Origin: Apoda limacodes
Taxonomy: Eukaryota; Arthropoda; Insecta; Lepidoptera; Limacodidae
Direction of reading: 5' to 3'
DNA length: 64,000 nt
Assembly: GCA_946406115.1 (NCBI GenBank)
Contig: OX291547.1
Coordinates: 2,547,001-2,611,000 of the forward strand
Numbering within the stretch: the first letter of the stretch is position 1; each line of letters begins with the position of its first letter. Positions 11,696-22,725 of the stretch are shown here, in pieces. Made by a program: the position numbers and the translations under genes. The notes under the pieces are model-generated. The model ran no database searches. It was not told where the DNA came from and was given only the letters and a program-made list of their open reading frames with translations.

Positions 11696-13005
11696 GAAAC
11701 AAATGAAAATCGAGTTACCTATTAAATAATACAATAAATGCACAAACAGGCATTTTGCTTGATTTGTAGTGTGCTGACGTCAGTGTTTCCCGCTGTTAAA
11801 TACAGCCATGATGATTAAAAACTTTTTTGGCACTTAACTATTCTATTTTCTTTATAGATTTAAAGGTGTGATTTGGACAACATAATCTTGCGTACTGCTG
11901 CATGTAAACTGTAATCGTGTTCGGTAAAGACACTCGTATTATGAAACTTCACAAGGTAAGTTCGTTTGATTCTTTATTATGCACCACATTGTCAAAGATA
12001 AGCACTTCGACAATGTCAAGAACACAAAAATAACAGGCTCCTAATAACTGTTATAATAACGTAACCCAAACGTTAAACTTTTGTATGATGTAACGTTATT
12101 TCTAGTGGGTAGCTCCTTATAATTAGTTATCTAGTTCAGGGCCGGCGTCAGCGGTTCAAACTCTAGCACAATAATACGCGGTTTTCTCGGAAACTTAGTT
12201 ACGCGGTTATATATTAATATTTTTGTCGTGGACTGTTGACAAGGCTCACCGGCTACACGCGATATGATGTTTCATGGTTTGTTTAGACTAACTTTGAAAA
12301 CAAAAATACACTTTTTGCATTGAATAAGATTGCAAAACTAATTGTAAGTAGCGTACAAAAACTTGTGTATAAAGGTTATATGTCAAATACAGACCCAAGG
12401 TCTTAGTTTAATTTTTCAAACTAATTCGAGTTCGCGTTTCAAGTTTATTTTATTAATTTAACAAATACATTATTATATATAACGAATTTATTTAATGTAT
12501 TTGTAAATTTGTAAACAGCAATGTACTCGTTCATGCAAAAAGTACAGTTGTATAAATATTATGTTAAACACTTTCTGTCTGCAATGGGCGTTTTTCTGTT
12601 AAGCATTTGGTCCTTAGATTATTTACAACTGGACGAATTTATGGAAGGCCTAGGAATAATAATATTTAACCCAGCTATACCGTGATAGTGAGAGAGTAAT
12701 GGAACTGAAGATGCTTAGTTACAGGTCGCATAGATAAGCCAAATAAAATGAAAATAATACCAAATTGCATTGTGTTATTATTACTATTATTATCATAAAT
12801 ATTTATTTTAATTTTTAAGCATTTTACAATACATATAAAAAACTTAAAAAGTAAAGTCCCGTCGACAGCGGGGCAAAGGCGAATACCGAACAACCTCCGT
12901 ACAATGCGTGCCGTGTTTAGGATCTCATCACTGCCTTCTGCATTAGACCCTTGGGCATTAATAATATTCGAAACATCAATGATTATAATTGTATTTTTTT
13001 TTGCG
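11696..13005. other. intergenic, no gene seen
   Basis: AT-rich. The open frame at 12675-12893 (minus) is low complexity and unsupported. No tandem array or recognised repeat. Confidence 0.4.
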
Positions 13006-13065
13006 ATATCATTTAGTTAACAACATAACTAGCACACCCTGGTTATGTTGTTGACTAAATGATAT
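13006..13065. repeat. 24-bp inverted repeat (hairpin, 12-nt loop)
   Basis: Left arm 13006-13029 and right arm 13042-13065 are reverse complements at 23 of 24 positions, around the loop TAGCACACCCTG. The arms read ATATCATTTAGTTAACAACA and onward. Flanks do not continue the pairing. It could be a decayed MITE tip pair or a transcribed hairpin. Confidence 0.85.
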
Positions 13066-13128
13066 TTTTAAAAAGAGTAACTACATTAAGATTTAAGAAA
13101 GTATACAGTAAGAAATCTATATTGTGAA

Positions 13129-13180
13129 AAAATAATATTCAATAACTTTGACGGCTCAAAAGTGTTTGTAAAAACCTAAT
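13129..13180 (-). repeat. TCAAAG-family repeat fragment
   Basis: Reverse complement reads GGTTTTTACAAACACTTTTG, then AGCCGTCAAAGTTATTGAAT. It has the same motif order as the 5485, 22510 and 48003 copies. Confidence 0.65.
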
Positions 13181-13185
13181 TTATA

Positions 13186-13925
13186 TAAGAAAACCGGCCA
13201 AGTGCGAGCCTGGCTTGCACACCGAAGGTTCCGTACAAACTTATTATATGTAGATAGCTCTTCCATCGTGAGATCAAGTCTCCTACGTCAACAGGAAGTA
13301 CCCCATAGGTTTTGATTTATTTTTGTCACAATATGCGATAAAAATGACCGTATTGTTTTGTCATATTGTTTTTTCAAATTGACTTAGATGCTTCGTTTTT
13401 TTACAACATGAAGTGAAGTGGCCGGATACTTTACTATTTATTAATTTCAACTTGATATTTTTTTACAGTTTTAAGGGTCCGTAGACCTTAGTATTCGATA
13501 TTAATTTCAACTTGATACCTCCACGCCTTCTTAAGTTAAAGGGTCTTGACAGACAGAGAGGCAAACTTTTTTTTATTGTGTTATAACTACAAATTAACAA
13601 AATTCGGAATTTCTGCTATATTTGTGATGTTAAACCTTGCTTTGTGTCAAATTTTATGATTCTACGACAACGGGTAGTACCCCATAGGTTTTGATTTGTT
13701 TGTGAATGTCAAAATATGCGACAAAAATGGCCGTTTTACCGCCGTATTTTTTTACTAAGTTGACTTAAAAGCTTAATTTTTTTTACAGCTTCAAGGGACT
13801 TAGACTAAGTATTTGATATTAATTTCAAGGTAATACCTTGAAAAGGATCTTGACAGACAGACAGACGGACAACAAAGTAGTCCTATAAGGGTTTCTTTTT
13901 TCCTTTTGAAGTACGGAACCCTAAA
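13186..13925 (+). repeat. GGCCAAGTGCGAG / GGGTTCCGTA interspersed repeat
   Basis: Starts ACCGGCCAAGTGCGAGCC, with CCGAAGGTTCCGTACAAAC close behind. Ends GACAGACAGACAGACGGAC followed by GTACGGAACCCTAAAAATG, the usual terminal sequence of this lepidopteran family. The tip sequences AGGTTCCGTAC and GTACGGAACCCT are near inverted complements. An internal block starting AGTACCCCATAGGTTTTGAT occurs twice (about 13298 and 13676), so the element carries an internal direct duplication of roughly 380 bp. Confidence 0.75.
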
Positions 13926-14969
13926 AATGACTTTGACATTGAACGCAATAATTATGGTTCCGTAGAATTTACTTACGAGAATGTTTGTAGAAATGCGAAA
14001 GTCGTCAAGCGATTTTGTAATAAATATTTTTTATGAATAGTATTTCCAACACCCTATTATTGTAATTTTTTTATATTTTTTTAATACAATGGTTAAAAGT
14101 TTGAATGGACTGCATTTTCTAACTTTGAAAGCTAACAAAATTTACAAATGTAACGAAAAATTTTTTGCCCTCAGTTAAGTCATCTTATTTTTAGGGTTCC
14201 GTAGTCATCAAGGAACCCTTATAAAATATAGAACAGCGGAATATCTAAACGCAAAGCTTAAATGAAGAAGAGATGACAGTGTACGGAGTCTGCGAACCAT
14301 TAATAGTGTTTCGAAAATCCCGCATCACCGCGCGACCCACAGACCTAGGATTTTTTCGCTACGCTAAAGACCAACACAGCGAGTAAAAGAGATATACTCG
14401 TAATGTACGCTGCACAAGAGAAAAAGAGACAGATAACCATATCTAATATGTCCATTATTTTTCGATTAGAAACCCATAGTAACTTGTTTGTTTGTTGACA
14501 TCACGGGTTTCGTTGATTATTGGGTCAATCCTGACAATAGAGGACTTAAAAGTTTAGTGCTTAGGTATGGTGACTTGTAACAAACCTTATTGTTCCATCA
14601 CAGGAAGAAATAACCCGGACAATCACATACTTTTCACAGGTAAATACGAAATTTTCACATATTTTTTTCAAACCATATTTTGTCGCATTTCTGTTAAAAA
14701 TTGGCTCAGAAAACAGTTTTTACGTTATTATATTGCTTTTCTTTGTAAAACGTGGTATTATTTCATATAGAATGGTTCTAATTATTGTTATTTTAAGTAA
14801 AATTGTAAAATGTTTGGTAACGCTAGGGCTTGACAAAACGATGACGTCATAAGTATCAGTATATCGATACTTTTTCCCGTAATTATTTGTCAACATCCAG
14901 AGTAATTTAATTTTAATAATGTTTCTTACAAATATTACTTGAGCGCACGTGGTTAATAGTCTTTACTTT
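13926..14969. other. intergenic with small GGGTTCCGTAG fragment
   Basis: 14192-14221 reads AGGGTTCCGTAGTCATCAAG followed by GAACCCTTA, a tiny foldback fragment of the same repeat family. Otherwise no gene or repeat recognised. The open frame at 14567-14770 is AT-rich and unsupported. Confidence 0.4.
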
Positions 14970-15110
14970 ATAGGGTTCTGTAGCCAAATGGCAAAAAAGG
15001 ACCCTTGTAAACTCGTCATGTCCGTCCGTATGTCATAGCCTTATAATTCCGCCGAATTTGCATCGATTCTAATAAAATTTTACACGAAGGTATCTTTAAC
15101 ATAAAAATGG
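14970..15110 (+). repeat. decayed GGGTTCTGTAGCCAAATGG-type repeat
   Basis: Contains AGGGTTCTGTAGCCAAATGG, AAAAAAGGACCCTTGTAAAC and TCGTCATGTCCGTCCGTATG. This is a recognisable opening of a common lepidopteran interspersed repeat, here truncated. Confidence 0.6.
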
Positions 15111-15543
15111 AGAACAGGCATAAATATATCGATAAAGCACAATGTCGATAGTGTACGCGGACAACACTATTCTCAACCCACACAAAGACAGTTACTAACA
15201 CTTACGCAATTTTTTTTTGGTATCGTCACTAAACTGACATTCTGTATCTTTTACATCCTATATCTATGGCGCGACCGCAGATCGAGGCAGCTTTAGACCA
15301 GCTGACAATGTATCTACACCCATCCGTAATTTAAATAGTAAAAAAAAAATTTAAGATAAAAGCAAAAAGTTTTATACTTAAATCGTCAAAAACAAAATGA
15401 TTCTCGATTACAGTAAATATGTATTACTTAAACTATCTATATATATATATATATATACAAGCTATAATTTGAATGTAGTTTATGTAGGTATATTAATATC
15501 TAACACGACACGACAGATCGTCTGGCGGAAGTACGGGTCCCTG
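15111..15543. other. intergenic with (TA)n microsatellite
   Basis: A (TA)n run spans about 15437-15458. No exon or domain in the rest. Confidence 0.5.
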
Positions 15544-16600
15544 CTATGGTTCGTTCGTTCGTTCGTTACAGCCGAAAGACGTCCACTGCTGAACGTAGGC
15601 CTCCCCCACATGTCTCCACAACGGCCGGTCCTGAGCCGCCCGCGCCCATCCGCTTCCTGCGGCTCTGACCAGATCGTCTGTCCGCCTGGTAGGAGGCCGA
15701 CCCACGCTGCGTCTTCCGATTCGCCCCTCGAGAACCTTTCTTCCCCATGGGTTATCGGTTCGACGAGCGATGTGACCTGCCCATTGCCACTTCAGCTTGC
15801 TAACTGTTTGAGCTATGTCGGTAACCTTAGTTCTTCGGCGAATTTCCTCGTTTCGGATTCTATCGCGCAAAGAAACACCAAGCATAGCCCTTTTCCATAG
15901 CTCGCTGAGCGACTCTGAGCTTATTTAAAAGGCCAACAGTAAGAGAACACGTTTATGTACCATAAGTCATCACTGGCAACAAACATTGATTATAAACTTT
16001 CGTCTTTAGGCACTGAGGTATTTTGGACGAAAATATGTTGCGTAGTTTCCCGAAAGCTGCCCAGCCGAGCTGGATTCTTCGGTTAACCTCTTTCTCAAAG
16101 TTGGACCTACCTAGTTGGACTAATTGCCAACTTCGAGACCAGCGTTCCCAACAACAACCGATATAGGCGCGACATGGACATTGAACATCACCTTCGTTTT
16201 ATCCAAATTCATTTTTAAGCCAACCTGTTGGGAACTTATGCTGAGGTCTCCGAGCATCGTGCCTAGGTCTTCCAGCGATTCTGCCATGACTACTATATGT
16301 CGTCGGCAAATCAACACAGCTTACACACGTCCTCCAAAGCAGTTGTGAACAGTTTCGGAGAAATAACGTCTCCCTGTCTCACACCTTTCTGCAGATGGAT
16401 TGGTTTCGTGTTCTGGTCTTGTAGTCGGACAGCCACCGTGGCTTTGTTATACAAACACTTCAGGACTTCGATGTACCGATAGTCCCTGCTTTGGGCATCG
16501 CTGAAAATCAGCGCTGCAACAATCCGGTGTTGCAGCACAGCTGAGTCGATGTTTATTATTGGCATTATCTCATGAAATATTAAAGAAAAAAAGTAGTAGT
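15544..16600 (-). pseudogene. RTE-type LINE, reverse transcriptase and C-terminus
   Basis: Read right to left. About 16480-16320 encodes YRYIEVLKCLYNKATVAVRL, QDQNTKPIHLQKGVRQGDVI and SPKLFTTALEDV. About 16300-16120 encodes HIVVMAESLEDLGTMLGDLS and VGLKMNLDKTKVMFNVH. 15885-15544 encodes MLGVSLRDRIRNEEIRRRTK, KLKWQWAGHIARRTD and SVGRPPTRRTDDLVRAAGS, ending YVQQWTSFGCNERTNEP. The KWQWAGH and GRPPTR motifs are typical of an abundant RTE-like family in moths. The aspartate pair of the FADD box is lost (CRRHIVV in its place), and frameshifts separate the blocks, so it is inactive. A GTTCGTTCGTTCG microsatellite sits at the 3' end (about 15550-15566). Confidence 0.88.
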
Positions 16601-16734
16601 TGTTCAAATGCAAAATTTCTGGTATATTTTAGTTATTATTGATAAATTGATTTGTTTTTTTTTGTCTTCTGTTCTTATGTTTTGTACTGTTTGTTCTTTA
16701 CTGTATGAGTGTTCTTTGATGTCAATAAATGTCT

Positions 16735-17110
16735 GTCCATGTCTATGTCTATGTCCTATAGTTTCGCCAAGTCCGTCCGTCCATCGTGCTGTCTGTCCGC
16801 GGCTTAGCATTAATACTAGAAACTTTAATCTGGCATGGGTATACATATTAGTTAGGCCGACAAAGTGGTAAACTAAAATTAAAAAAAAAAATTTAGTGTA
16901 CCTCCCCTATACGTAAAATGGAGATGAATATTTTTTCTGGTGTACTCCATAGTGTGAGTGTCGTTGGATAGCTCGTTTTAAAATATCGAGGGTGTGTGAA
17001 AACCATTTTTTGATTCAGCGATGCATTTCCGAAATATTAAGCTTGAAAGTGCAAATTTTTGTTATCGCTGAGCCCATTTTATTGTAAAAATATATACTTT
17101 TTATTGCAAA
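16735..17110 (+). repeat. interspersed repeat with CCGTCCGTCC...ACCTCCCCTA
   Basis: Contains AAGTCCGTCCGTCCATC, CTGTCCGCGGCTTAGCATTA, GCCGACAAAGTGGTAAACTA, GTGTACCTCCCCTATACGTA, TCGTTGGATAGCTCGTTTT and CCATTTTTTGATTCAGCGAT. I recognise this order from a long moth repeat family related to the GGGTTCCGTA repeats. The copy is diverged and truncated at both ends. Confidence 0.6.
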
Positions 17111-18660
17111 AGAGATATGTACCTTCTGAAGACGACATTTTGGAACTACCAATTTATCCTTATTACTTCTATTAACACTCTGTAGTCACTATTTTTAGCA
17201 AATGTATGCCAATTTTTATGTACATATACATGCATTATGCAAGGGTAAATATATTATTAAGGAGCAGTTAAATTATCAATTTCTCTAAATAGCTCCTTAA
17301 GATAATTACATTGACCGTACATACTGGTCTCTTTTACAAAGTATAGATTGTATCAATATCAGCTGCCTTATACCAGAAGCTCAATGTCATAAGACACGAC
17401 CGACAAACACAAGCTCCCTAACAGAGAAATGTCTGGTATTTAATGCCATTCGATTCCACGCCTATCCGATGCCGTGATCTTCAGAAGCCATTTGATTAAA
17501 ATTCACAGAAATAGAGCTGTGGAATGTGTTTTGTCTAAGAATATCAGAGTTTAAACTGCAGCAATACCACGTTCAAAGTTTGTTTTTACTAAAATTCTAC
17601 TTCTCTGTTGAGATCTTAAAAGAAATACTATTGAGGTTTTGACACTGTTACAAAATTGGTTAAAAATTTACAAACGGTAGTCGAAACCTGAAATTTAAAC
17701 CTAACTGTAAAGTTTGTAACTCATCCTGCATTCATACTCCTACTCGCGCCGTGCGACTCCTTTAACCACTAATGATTTAATCTAATCCTTTAAGGATTTA
17801 CGTTTGCTGAGAAAAATAGCAAATAATATACTATAATGGCTGTCATCAATAACGTTTGTTTTATTTATAGGTCTGTAAACCCCGTATGTGAAATCACGTG
17901 ACATTTTATATATGTTAAATTATTCCCCAGCATTCTTTTAGGGTAGTTACTGGTAGTTAATGGTTATATTATTAGTACACTTGTAGTTACATATAGAATA
18001 TAAACGAGTTTTTAACTCTTCTTATTTTAAGCTAATACCTACTTATAACAAGTCGTTCAGCACAATAACAAGAACTGTGACAAAAACTAACGCAATCTTT
18101 CATCAGTAAAATAAACGACAAATGCTAAAATAGCGCGCACTTCGAAACTGAACCCTAGGCACAAAGTGTCTACTACACACATCTAGAAACTACTTACATT
18201 CATAGAAATGCTATATTTAAGTTCACTAAAATACATTACCCGTCTACTAATATCCACAGTTTCAGTCGTGGTGCAGATGTTTAGGTTACGCCGAAGCATA
18301 CGTATACGAAATAAAAAAAGGATACGTTTTGAAAAGCATAGCATTTTTAGGTATATAAACACTTCGATAAGCGATAAACATTATCACAGCTATACATTGA
18401 AAGACATTATTCTACGTGAATTCGATGAATGTTTGACATTTTGTCGACGTTCTTTACGTCGACCTCATGTACTTTCATAGCTTTCTTACGCTTTATGTAC
18501 GGATTAACTGATTAAAAAATAAAACTTATGCAGACTGAAATTAAGTCATAACCTCCACAAGATTGCTTTAAAAATTTGTCGAGATGCGGTCGCTTCTCTA
18601 CAGGAAGAGAGCTAACGACCAAACTACTTGTCTATTTACGACAAAGTAAACTGTATTTCT
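17111..18660. other. intergenic, no gene seen
   Basis: Near 17258-17300 TTAAGGAGC pairs with GCTCCTTAA around a ~25-nt loop. The open frame at 18208-18480 has basic, repetitive composition and no splice or domain support. Nothing else was recognised. Confidence 0.4.
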
Positions 18661-18676
18661 AGAGAGAGAGAGAGAT
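18661..18676. repeat. (GA)n microsatellite
   Basis: An uninterrupted GA dinucleotide run of about seven units. Confidence 0.9.
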
Positions 18677-19162
18677 AATTTGCTAATATTATGAAACCGA
18701 AAAAAAAATTTGACCAAGACCGATAATAACAAAGAAAGACAAAATAAACAGGGCATAAACCCATAACCGATTGACCAAAAGCACTGCTAAGTGTGGAGAG
18801 GGATTGTCGCTATCGAATGAATAAGAAAAGAGCTCAAGAAAATTAATGCTCAATTTCAACTTCTCAGGGATTTTGGCACAAAATAAACCATTTATAGCAT
18901 CATATAAAGAGTATTGTTAAGATTACACCTCACTCAATGTATTTGCAATGTAAGTATTTAAAATTATTGGCTTTTATACGAGATAATTTAATATTATCGT
19001 ACGATTAAATTGGGATTGTCGCCGAGAGTCAGTTGGTCAAGATGTTGAACGCCGACTACGAATTTGCTCCTATTCAAGTTCGCAGCTATCTATCTCAGCC
19101 CTAGTGTTTATGATCTCAAATATGGTGCCTGTCGATGTGGAGGATTGTCTGGATATAGAAAG

Positions 19163-19347
19163 TTTAAAAACTTTTTTTTAAAAAACAACCGACTTCAAAA
19201 AGATGCACTAAAAAGGTAAAAATAATTACTTATATCCGAACTTGTGACATTAACTTCAAACTGTAATTCAGATCAGATTTTTGGAAAGAAATAATTTTAT
19301 TTTTACCTTTTTGAAGCCGTTTGTTTTTTGTTAAAAAGTTTTATACT
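19163..19347. repeat. MITE-like element with CCGACTTC inverted ends
   Basis: The left end reads AAAAAACAACCGACTTCAAA, then AAGGTAAAAATAATTA. The right end reads TAATTTTATTTTTACCTTTT, then TGAAGCCGTTTGTTTTTTG. The two are inverted repeats over about 45 bp. No coding capacity, size about 185 bp. This fits a non-autonomous DNA transposon. CCGACTTC/GAAGTCGG ends are common in moth genomes; another GAAGTCGGTTAAAAAG end lies at 19713-19730. Confidence 0.7.
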
Positions 19348-19530
19348 TTTGAGTGATGAATTGCTTTTTTTTCTCGTACACTGATAACCCATACTCGTAA
19401 CATTTATTATAACAATCATAAAAGGCGATTTACTATGTAGTTCCAAATTAACATCAATTACTTATTTATTTTTCTCCAAAAGTTTAGGTTTTAAATTCAC
19501 GGTTCAAATGATTTTTTTTTCAAATGAATA

Positions 19531-19735
19531 TGATCTCTAGCTATTCTAACTATGGAATTAGAGACAAAAAATGTATGAAAGTCTGACTTGACTTTTGAAA
19601 CCTGTGAATGTACTGGCATATACTTGTATATGTATTCCCAATAAACTCCCAGGCGTATTCGAGTACTCGGGGAACACATAAAAAAAAAACCGACGAATTG
19701 AGAACTTTTTTGAAGTCGGTTAAAAAGTACAGTTG
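19531..19735 (-). repeat. foldback repeat copy 1 plus GAAGTCGG end
   Basis: In reverse orientation this matches the foldback element at 20552-20712: CTATTCTAACTATGGAATTA, AAAAATGTATGAAAGTCTGA, TTTTGAAACCTGTGAATGTA and GTATTCCCAATAAACTCCCA. It is followed at 19690-19735 by AAACCGACGAATTGAGAAC and GAAGTCGGTTAAAAAG, the tip of a CCGACTTC-type repeat. Confidence 0.6.
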
Positions 19736-20551
19736 AAAAGTTCTTTATAAACAATATTTAGAAATACATAGAATTACATGTATTATAATTTTAAGAAAAG
19801 TATCACTAACACCATCTCTAACGTAATCATTGAAATTTTTAATACGGTTTAACACGATAATTATATTAGTTTCAGAAAACACTGTTACTGAATTTAGCTA
19901 GCGCGAAGCGCCACTGTACAGTCAGCTAATGAAAGGTAGCGCCATCTCTTATTATTAAGGTAAACGATGAAAAGTTTTCTGGTTCGAATCTATGCTTGAC
20001 CTAACAGTAAAGTAAAGTGAAGACAGTAATCACTAGATGGCAGTTTAAAAAAGACAAAGTTCATGTCAAGGTGTTATTAATAGAGCTAGCAAATGTAATG
20101 GAGTTTGTTGACTTTATGGCAATGAAACATTTATAACACAAGTCAACAAAAAAAAAACTTTCTTTTTGTGTTTGTTATTCAATGACCAATAATGCAATTG
20201 AAAAATAACCAATAATTCAATTTATAAGATTTAAGTATAAGAAAGTGAAATCAGAACTCAGGCACAAAATTCGTGTTGACTTGCGTAATCGAAGAATGTA
20301 TTAATGCTATAAATCAATCATGTGGAGATACATCAAAACCCGCTTCTAATTGCTAGTTTTAAAATAATTCGAGAATAGCAATAAGCTTAAAAAAAAACTA
20401 TATTTTGGTGCTATTAAATTTTTCATTAAATTGACGATTTGCTACCGTCGCTTTGCATTCGCATTGCTGCATACGCGTGTTTTAACGAAAAACGGGACAA
20501 ATCAGCAATACGGGACGTATGGCAACCCTGAAAATATGGCCTAGTACTACT
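19736..20551. other. intergenic, no gene seen
   Basis: AT-rich. GGTTCGAATCT at about 19982 resembles a tRNA B box but has no cloverleaf around it. Nothing else was recognised. Confidence 0.4.
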
Positions 20552-20712
20552 GAGACCTTATTAGAAACAGTCTCAAGCTATTCAGACTCTGTAATTCAAG
20601 AGAAAAATGTATGCAAGTACATTTACGGGTTTCAAAAGGTAAGTCAGACTTCCATATATTTTTGTCTCAAATTCCAGAGTCCGAATAGCTGGAGACTATT
20701 CCCAATAACCTC
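20552..20712. repeat. foldback (snap-back) repeat, best copy
   Basis: Almost the whole 161 bp is self-complementary. AGCTATTCAGACTCTGTAAT in the left half pairs with AATTCCAGAGTCCGAATAGC in the right. GAGAAAAATGTATG pairs with CATATATTTTTGTCTC. The outer CTTATTAGAAACAGTCTC pairs with GAGACTATTCCCAATAACC. Mismatches are scattered. Related copies lie at 19531-19690 and 23508-23640. If transcribed it would form a long hairpin. Confidence 0.8.
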
Positions 20713-21306
20713 CCAGATGTCACTCGCATGATGAAACTTTCCTTTCTTTTTCCGTTACGCTCCTTTTTCTTTTACAGATTCAAATTAGCAGGTTTTAATA
20801 AAATATGGTATTTTAAATTTGGAACTTTGAAAGCTTGCTTAGGTAGTTGGATCCGTGAATTCGCCAGTCAGGTTAATGTTTTCGTTGCATCAAACCATTG
20901 GTAGGTAGTTATCAATAGGTTATTTTAAATTGTTTAGATAGGAAAAAACTTGGCGTAGGTTCCTTATCATCCTTAGATTTCATGGTCAAAATATATCACG
21001 AGAAGTTGGCCTTTTTTACACTGTTGTTTTTGATGAGATAATAGACTACCCACCCCGAGGTGGATTGAATATGAAGGGTTTATATTATATTTTTGGATGA
21101 CATAGCGCCTTATGATGTAGCACGTGTTTGAAGAATCCCTAACTCCTTCGACCGGCATTGCCTAAAAGCTTATCTATGCTTCCAGCTCACGCACCGTATC
21201 TAAAACTTGCGTCGTTAACTAGATTTAACCAATAAGTACAAGCTGTGGTTAACAAGTTTATTATTAAGTATTATTAAACGCTGACTTTTAAACTTAACAC
21301 TTAATA
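20713..21306. other. intergenic, no gene seen
   Basis: No exon or recognised repeat. Short open frames here are unsupported. Confidence 0.4.
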
Positions 21307-21737
21307 AAAAATCGGCCAAGTGCGAGTCGGACTCGCGCACGAAGGGTTCCGTACCATTATCTATAAAAACGACAAAAGAATCTCGTTTGCTGTATGGGAG
21401 CCCCAATTAAATATTTGTTTTATTTTCATTTAATTGTTTATTTTTGAAGTGACTATATAACTAAATATTCTGTGAATATTTTAAGCGTCTACCTGTTGCC
21501 GTTATCAATATAGAGCAAAATTGAGCAGAAAAAATCACGTTTGTTGTATGGGAGCCCCCTTAAATATTTATTTTATTCTTTTTTTTTAGTTATAGCGGCA
21601 ACAAAAATACATCTGTGGAAATTTCAACTGTCACGGTTCATGAGATACAGCCTGGTGACAGAGGGACGGACGGACGGACAGCGGAGTCTTTGTAATAGGG
21701 TTCAGCTAATTACCCTTTGGGTACGGAACCCTAAAAA
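21307..21737 (+). repeat. GGCCAAGTGCGAG / GGGTTCCGTA repeat, well preserved
   Basis: Starts AAATCGGCCAAGTGCGAGTC, then GGACTCGCGCACGAAGGGTT and CCGTACC. The middle has TGTATGGGAGCCCC twice (about 21392 and 21546), then TTTCAACTGTCACGGTTCAT and GAGATACAGCCTGGTGACAG. Ends GACGGACGGACGGACAGCGG, then TACCCTTTGGGTACGGAACC and CTAAAAAG. The termini GGGTTCCGTACC and GGTACGGAACCC are inverted complements. A classic abundant moth repeat; no coding capacity. Confidence 0.85.
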
Positions 21738-21788
21738 GAGTGCCTAAATGAGCATTTAGAGCAGGTAGATATATATGACTATAGTTAC

Positions 21789-21895
21789 CTCCATGAGTAG
21801 CGCGAGGGTCCTCGCCCTGGCGACGCGCTCACTGAGTCTCCTGCGCGCGCGTACCCTCGCCGGCACGCCTACGCGCGTCACCCACTCCCCGAACT
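21789..21895 (-). CDS. candidate GC-rich exon, unidentified
   Basis: A GC-rich island in AT-rich DNA. On the minus strand an acceptor-like TGTGTTGCGCAG precedes an open 107-bp stretch, and a donor GTAACT follows ATGGAG. The frame gives FGEWVTRVGVPARVRARRRL, then SERVARARTLALLME. Phase would be 1 in and 0 out. The peptide is arginine-rich and I do not recognise a domain. The region upstream of the acceptor is G/T-rich, not pyrimidine-rich, which weakens the acceptor. It may instead belong to an unrecognised repeat, since it sits 50 bp from the preceding element. The plus-strand frame over the same DNA (21775-21987) is equally open. Confidence 0.25.
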
Positions 21896-22249
21896 CTGCG
21901 CAACACAGCACCACTTACCGCACCACTCGAGAAACACCGTCACAACACAACCACTTTACACAGATGGTGTTGTGGCAACGCTTGTAATAGTAGAAAGAAG
22001 AAGCAATTCATGATAACAGTGTTATAAAAGATGTGAACTAAAAGACGTAAAGTGATTAGTCAAAAGTCAGCAGGAGATAGGAAAGTTATGTTAGTTTAAG
22101 AGAAGCGCTGTAGAAGGGCTGTTGTAATTCAAGTTAGAAAAAACAATCTGATTCCGATGAAAATTAATTTTGACCTTCATAACTTCATAACTGCTTCCCA
22201 TCTTTACACTGTAGGTATGTATTTCATACAGCTAGATGCATACAGAGAG

Positions 22250-22725
22250 ATATGACTGTGTGTGTTCTACCGCTTGTACAATGGATTGTGTTCTGAGGAA
22301 TTGTTCGAAATGATGCCCACGGCTACTTTCTACCATCGCACCGCTCGCTATCGGCAGGGAATTCATTCTCACACTTTAGAACCTAAATGGTCGCGTACAG
22401 TGCGGTTTCAGAGAAACTTCCTCCCGCGAACGCTGAAGTTGTGGAATGAGCTCCCTGCCAAGGTTTTCTGCAAGGACTACAGTATGGAGTTCTTCAAGAA
22501 AGAAGTTATTAAAGTCAAAGTCAAAATGGTTTATTCAAATAAGGATTTTACAATCACTTTTGAATCGTCAAAGTTATAAAATATTATTTTTTGAACCCTC
22601 CCACCTTCCCGCCGGTTCACAATGTTGTTGATTTCTACCGAGAAGATTTCTGTAGGGTCGGCAACGCGCAAGTGACCGCTTACCATCAGGCGGACCGTAA
22701 GCTTTTTTGCCACCTTAGTGGTATA
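22250..22725 (+). pseudogene. Jockey LINE 3' end with inserted TCAAAG repeat
   Basis: 5'-truncated retrotransposon. The frame at 22262-22510 reads FYRLYNGLCSEELFEMMP, FYHRTARYRQGIHSH, TVRFQRNFLPRTLKLWNELP and then MEFFKKEV, the C-terminal end of the Jockey ORF2 seen in moths. A repeat with AAAGTCAAAGTCAAAATG and CACTTTTGAATCGTCAAAGT interrupts the tail at about 22510-22600. The element then resumes with GGGTCGGCAACGCGCAAGTG, CGCTTACCATCAGGCGGACC and TGGTATAAAAAAAAAATG, the usual 3' untranslated end and poly(A). The 22510-22600 block recurs alone at 48003-48092, so it is a separate mobile segment. Confidence 0.85.

Noticed and set aside
18208..18480. 90-codon open frame, basic
   Set aside because: AT-rich, no motif, no splice context; the expected frequency of such frames in 64 kb is high.
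19975..20000. tRNA B-box-like GGTTCGAATCT
   Set aside because: No A box, anticodon arm or acceptor pairing can be drawn around it.
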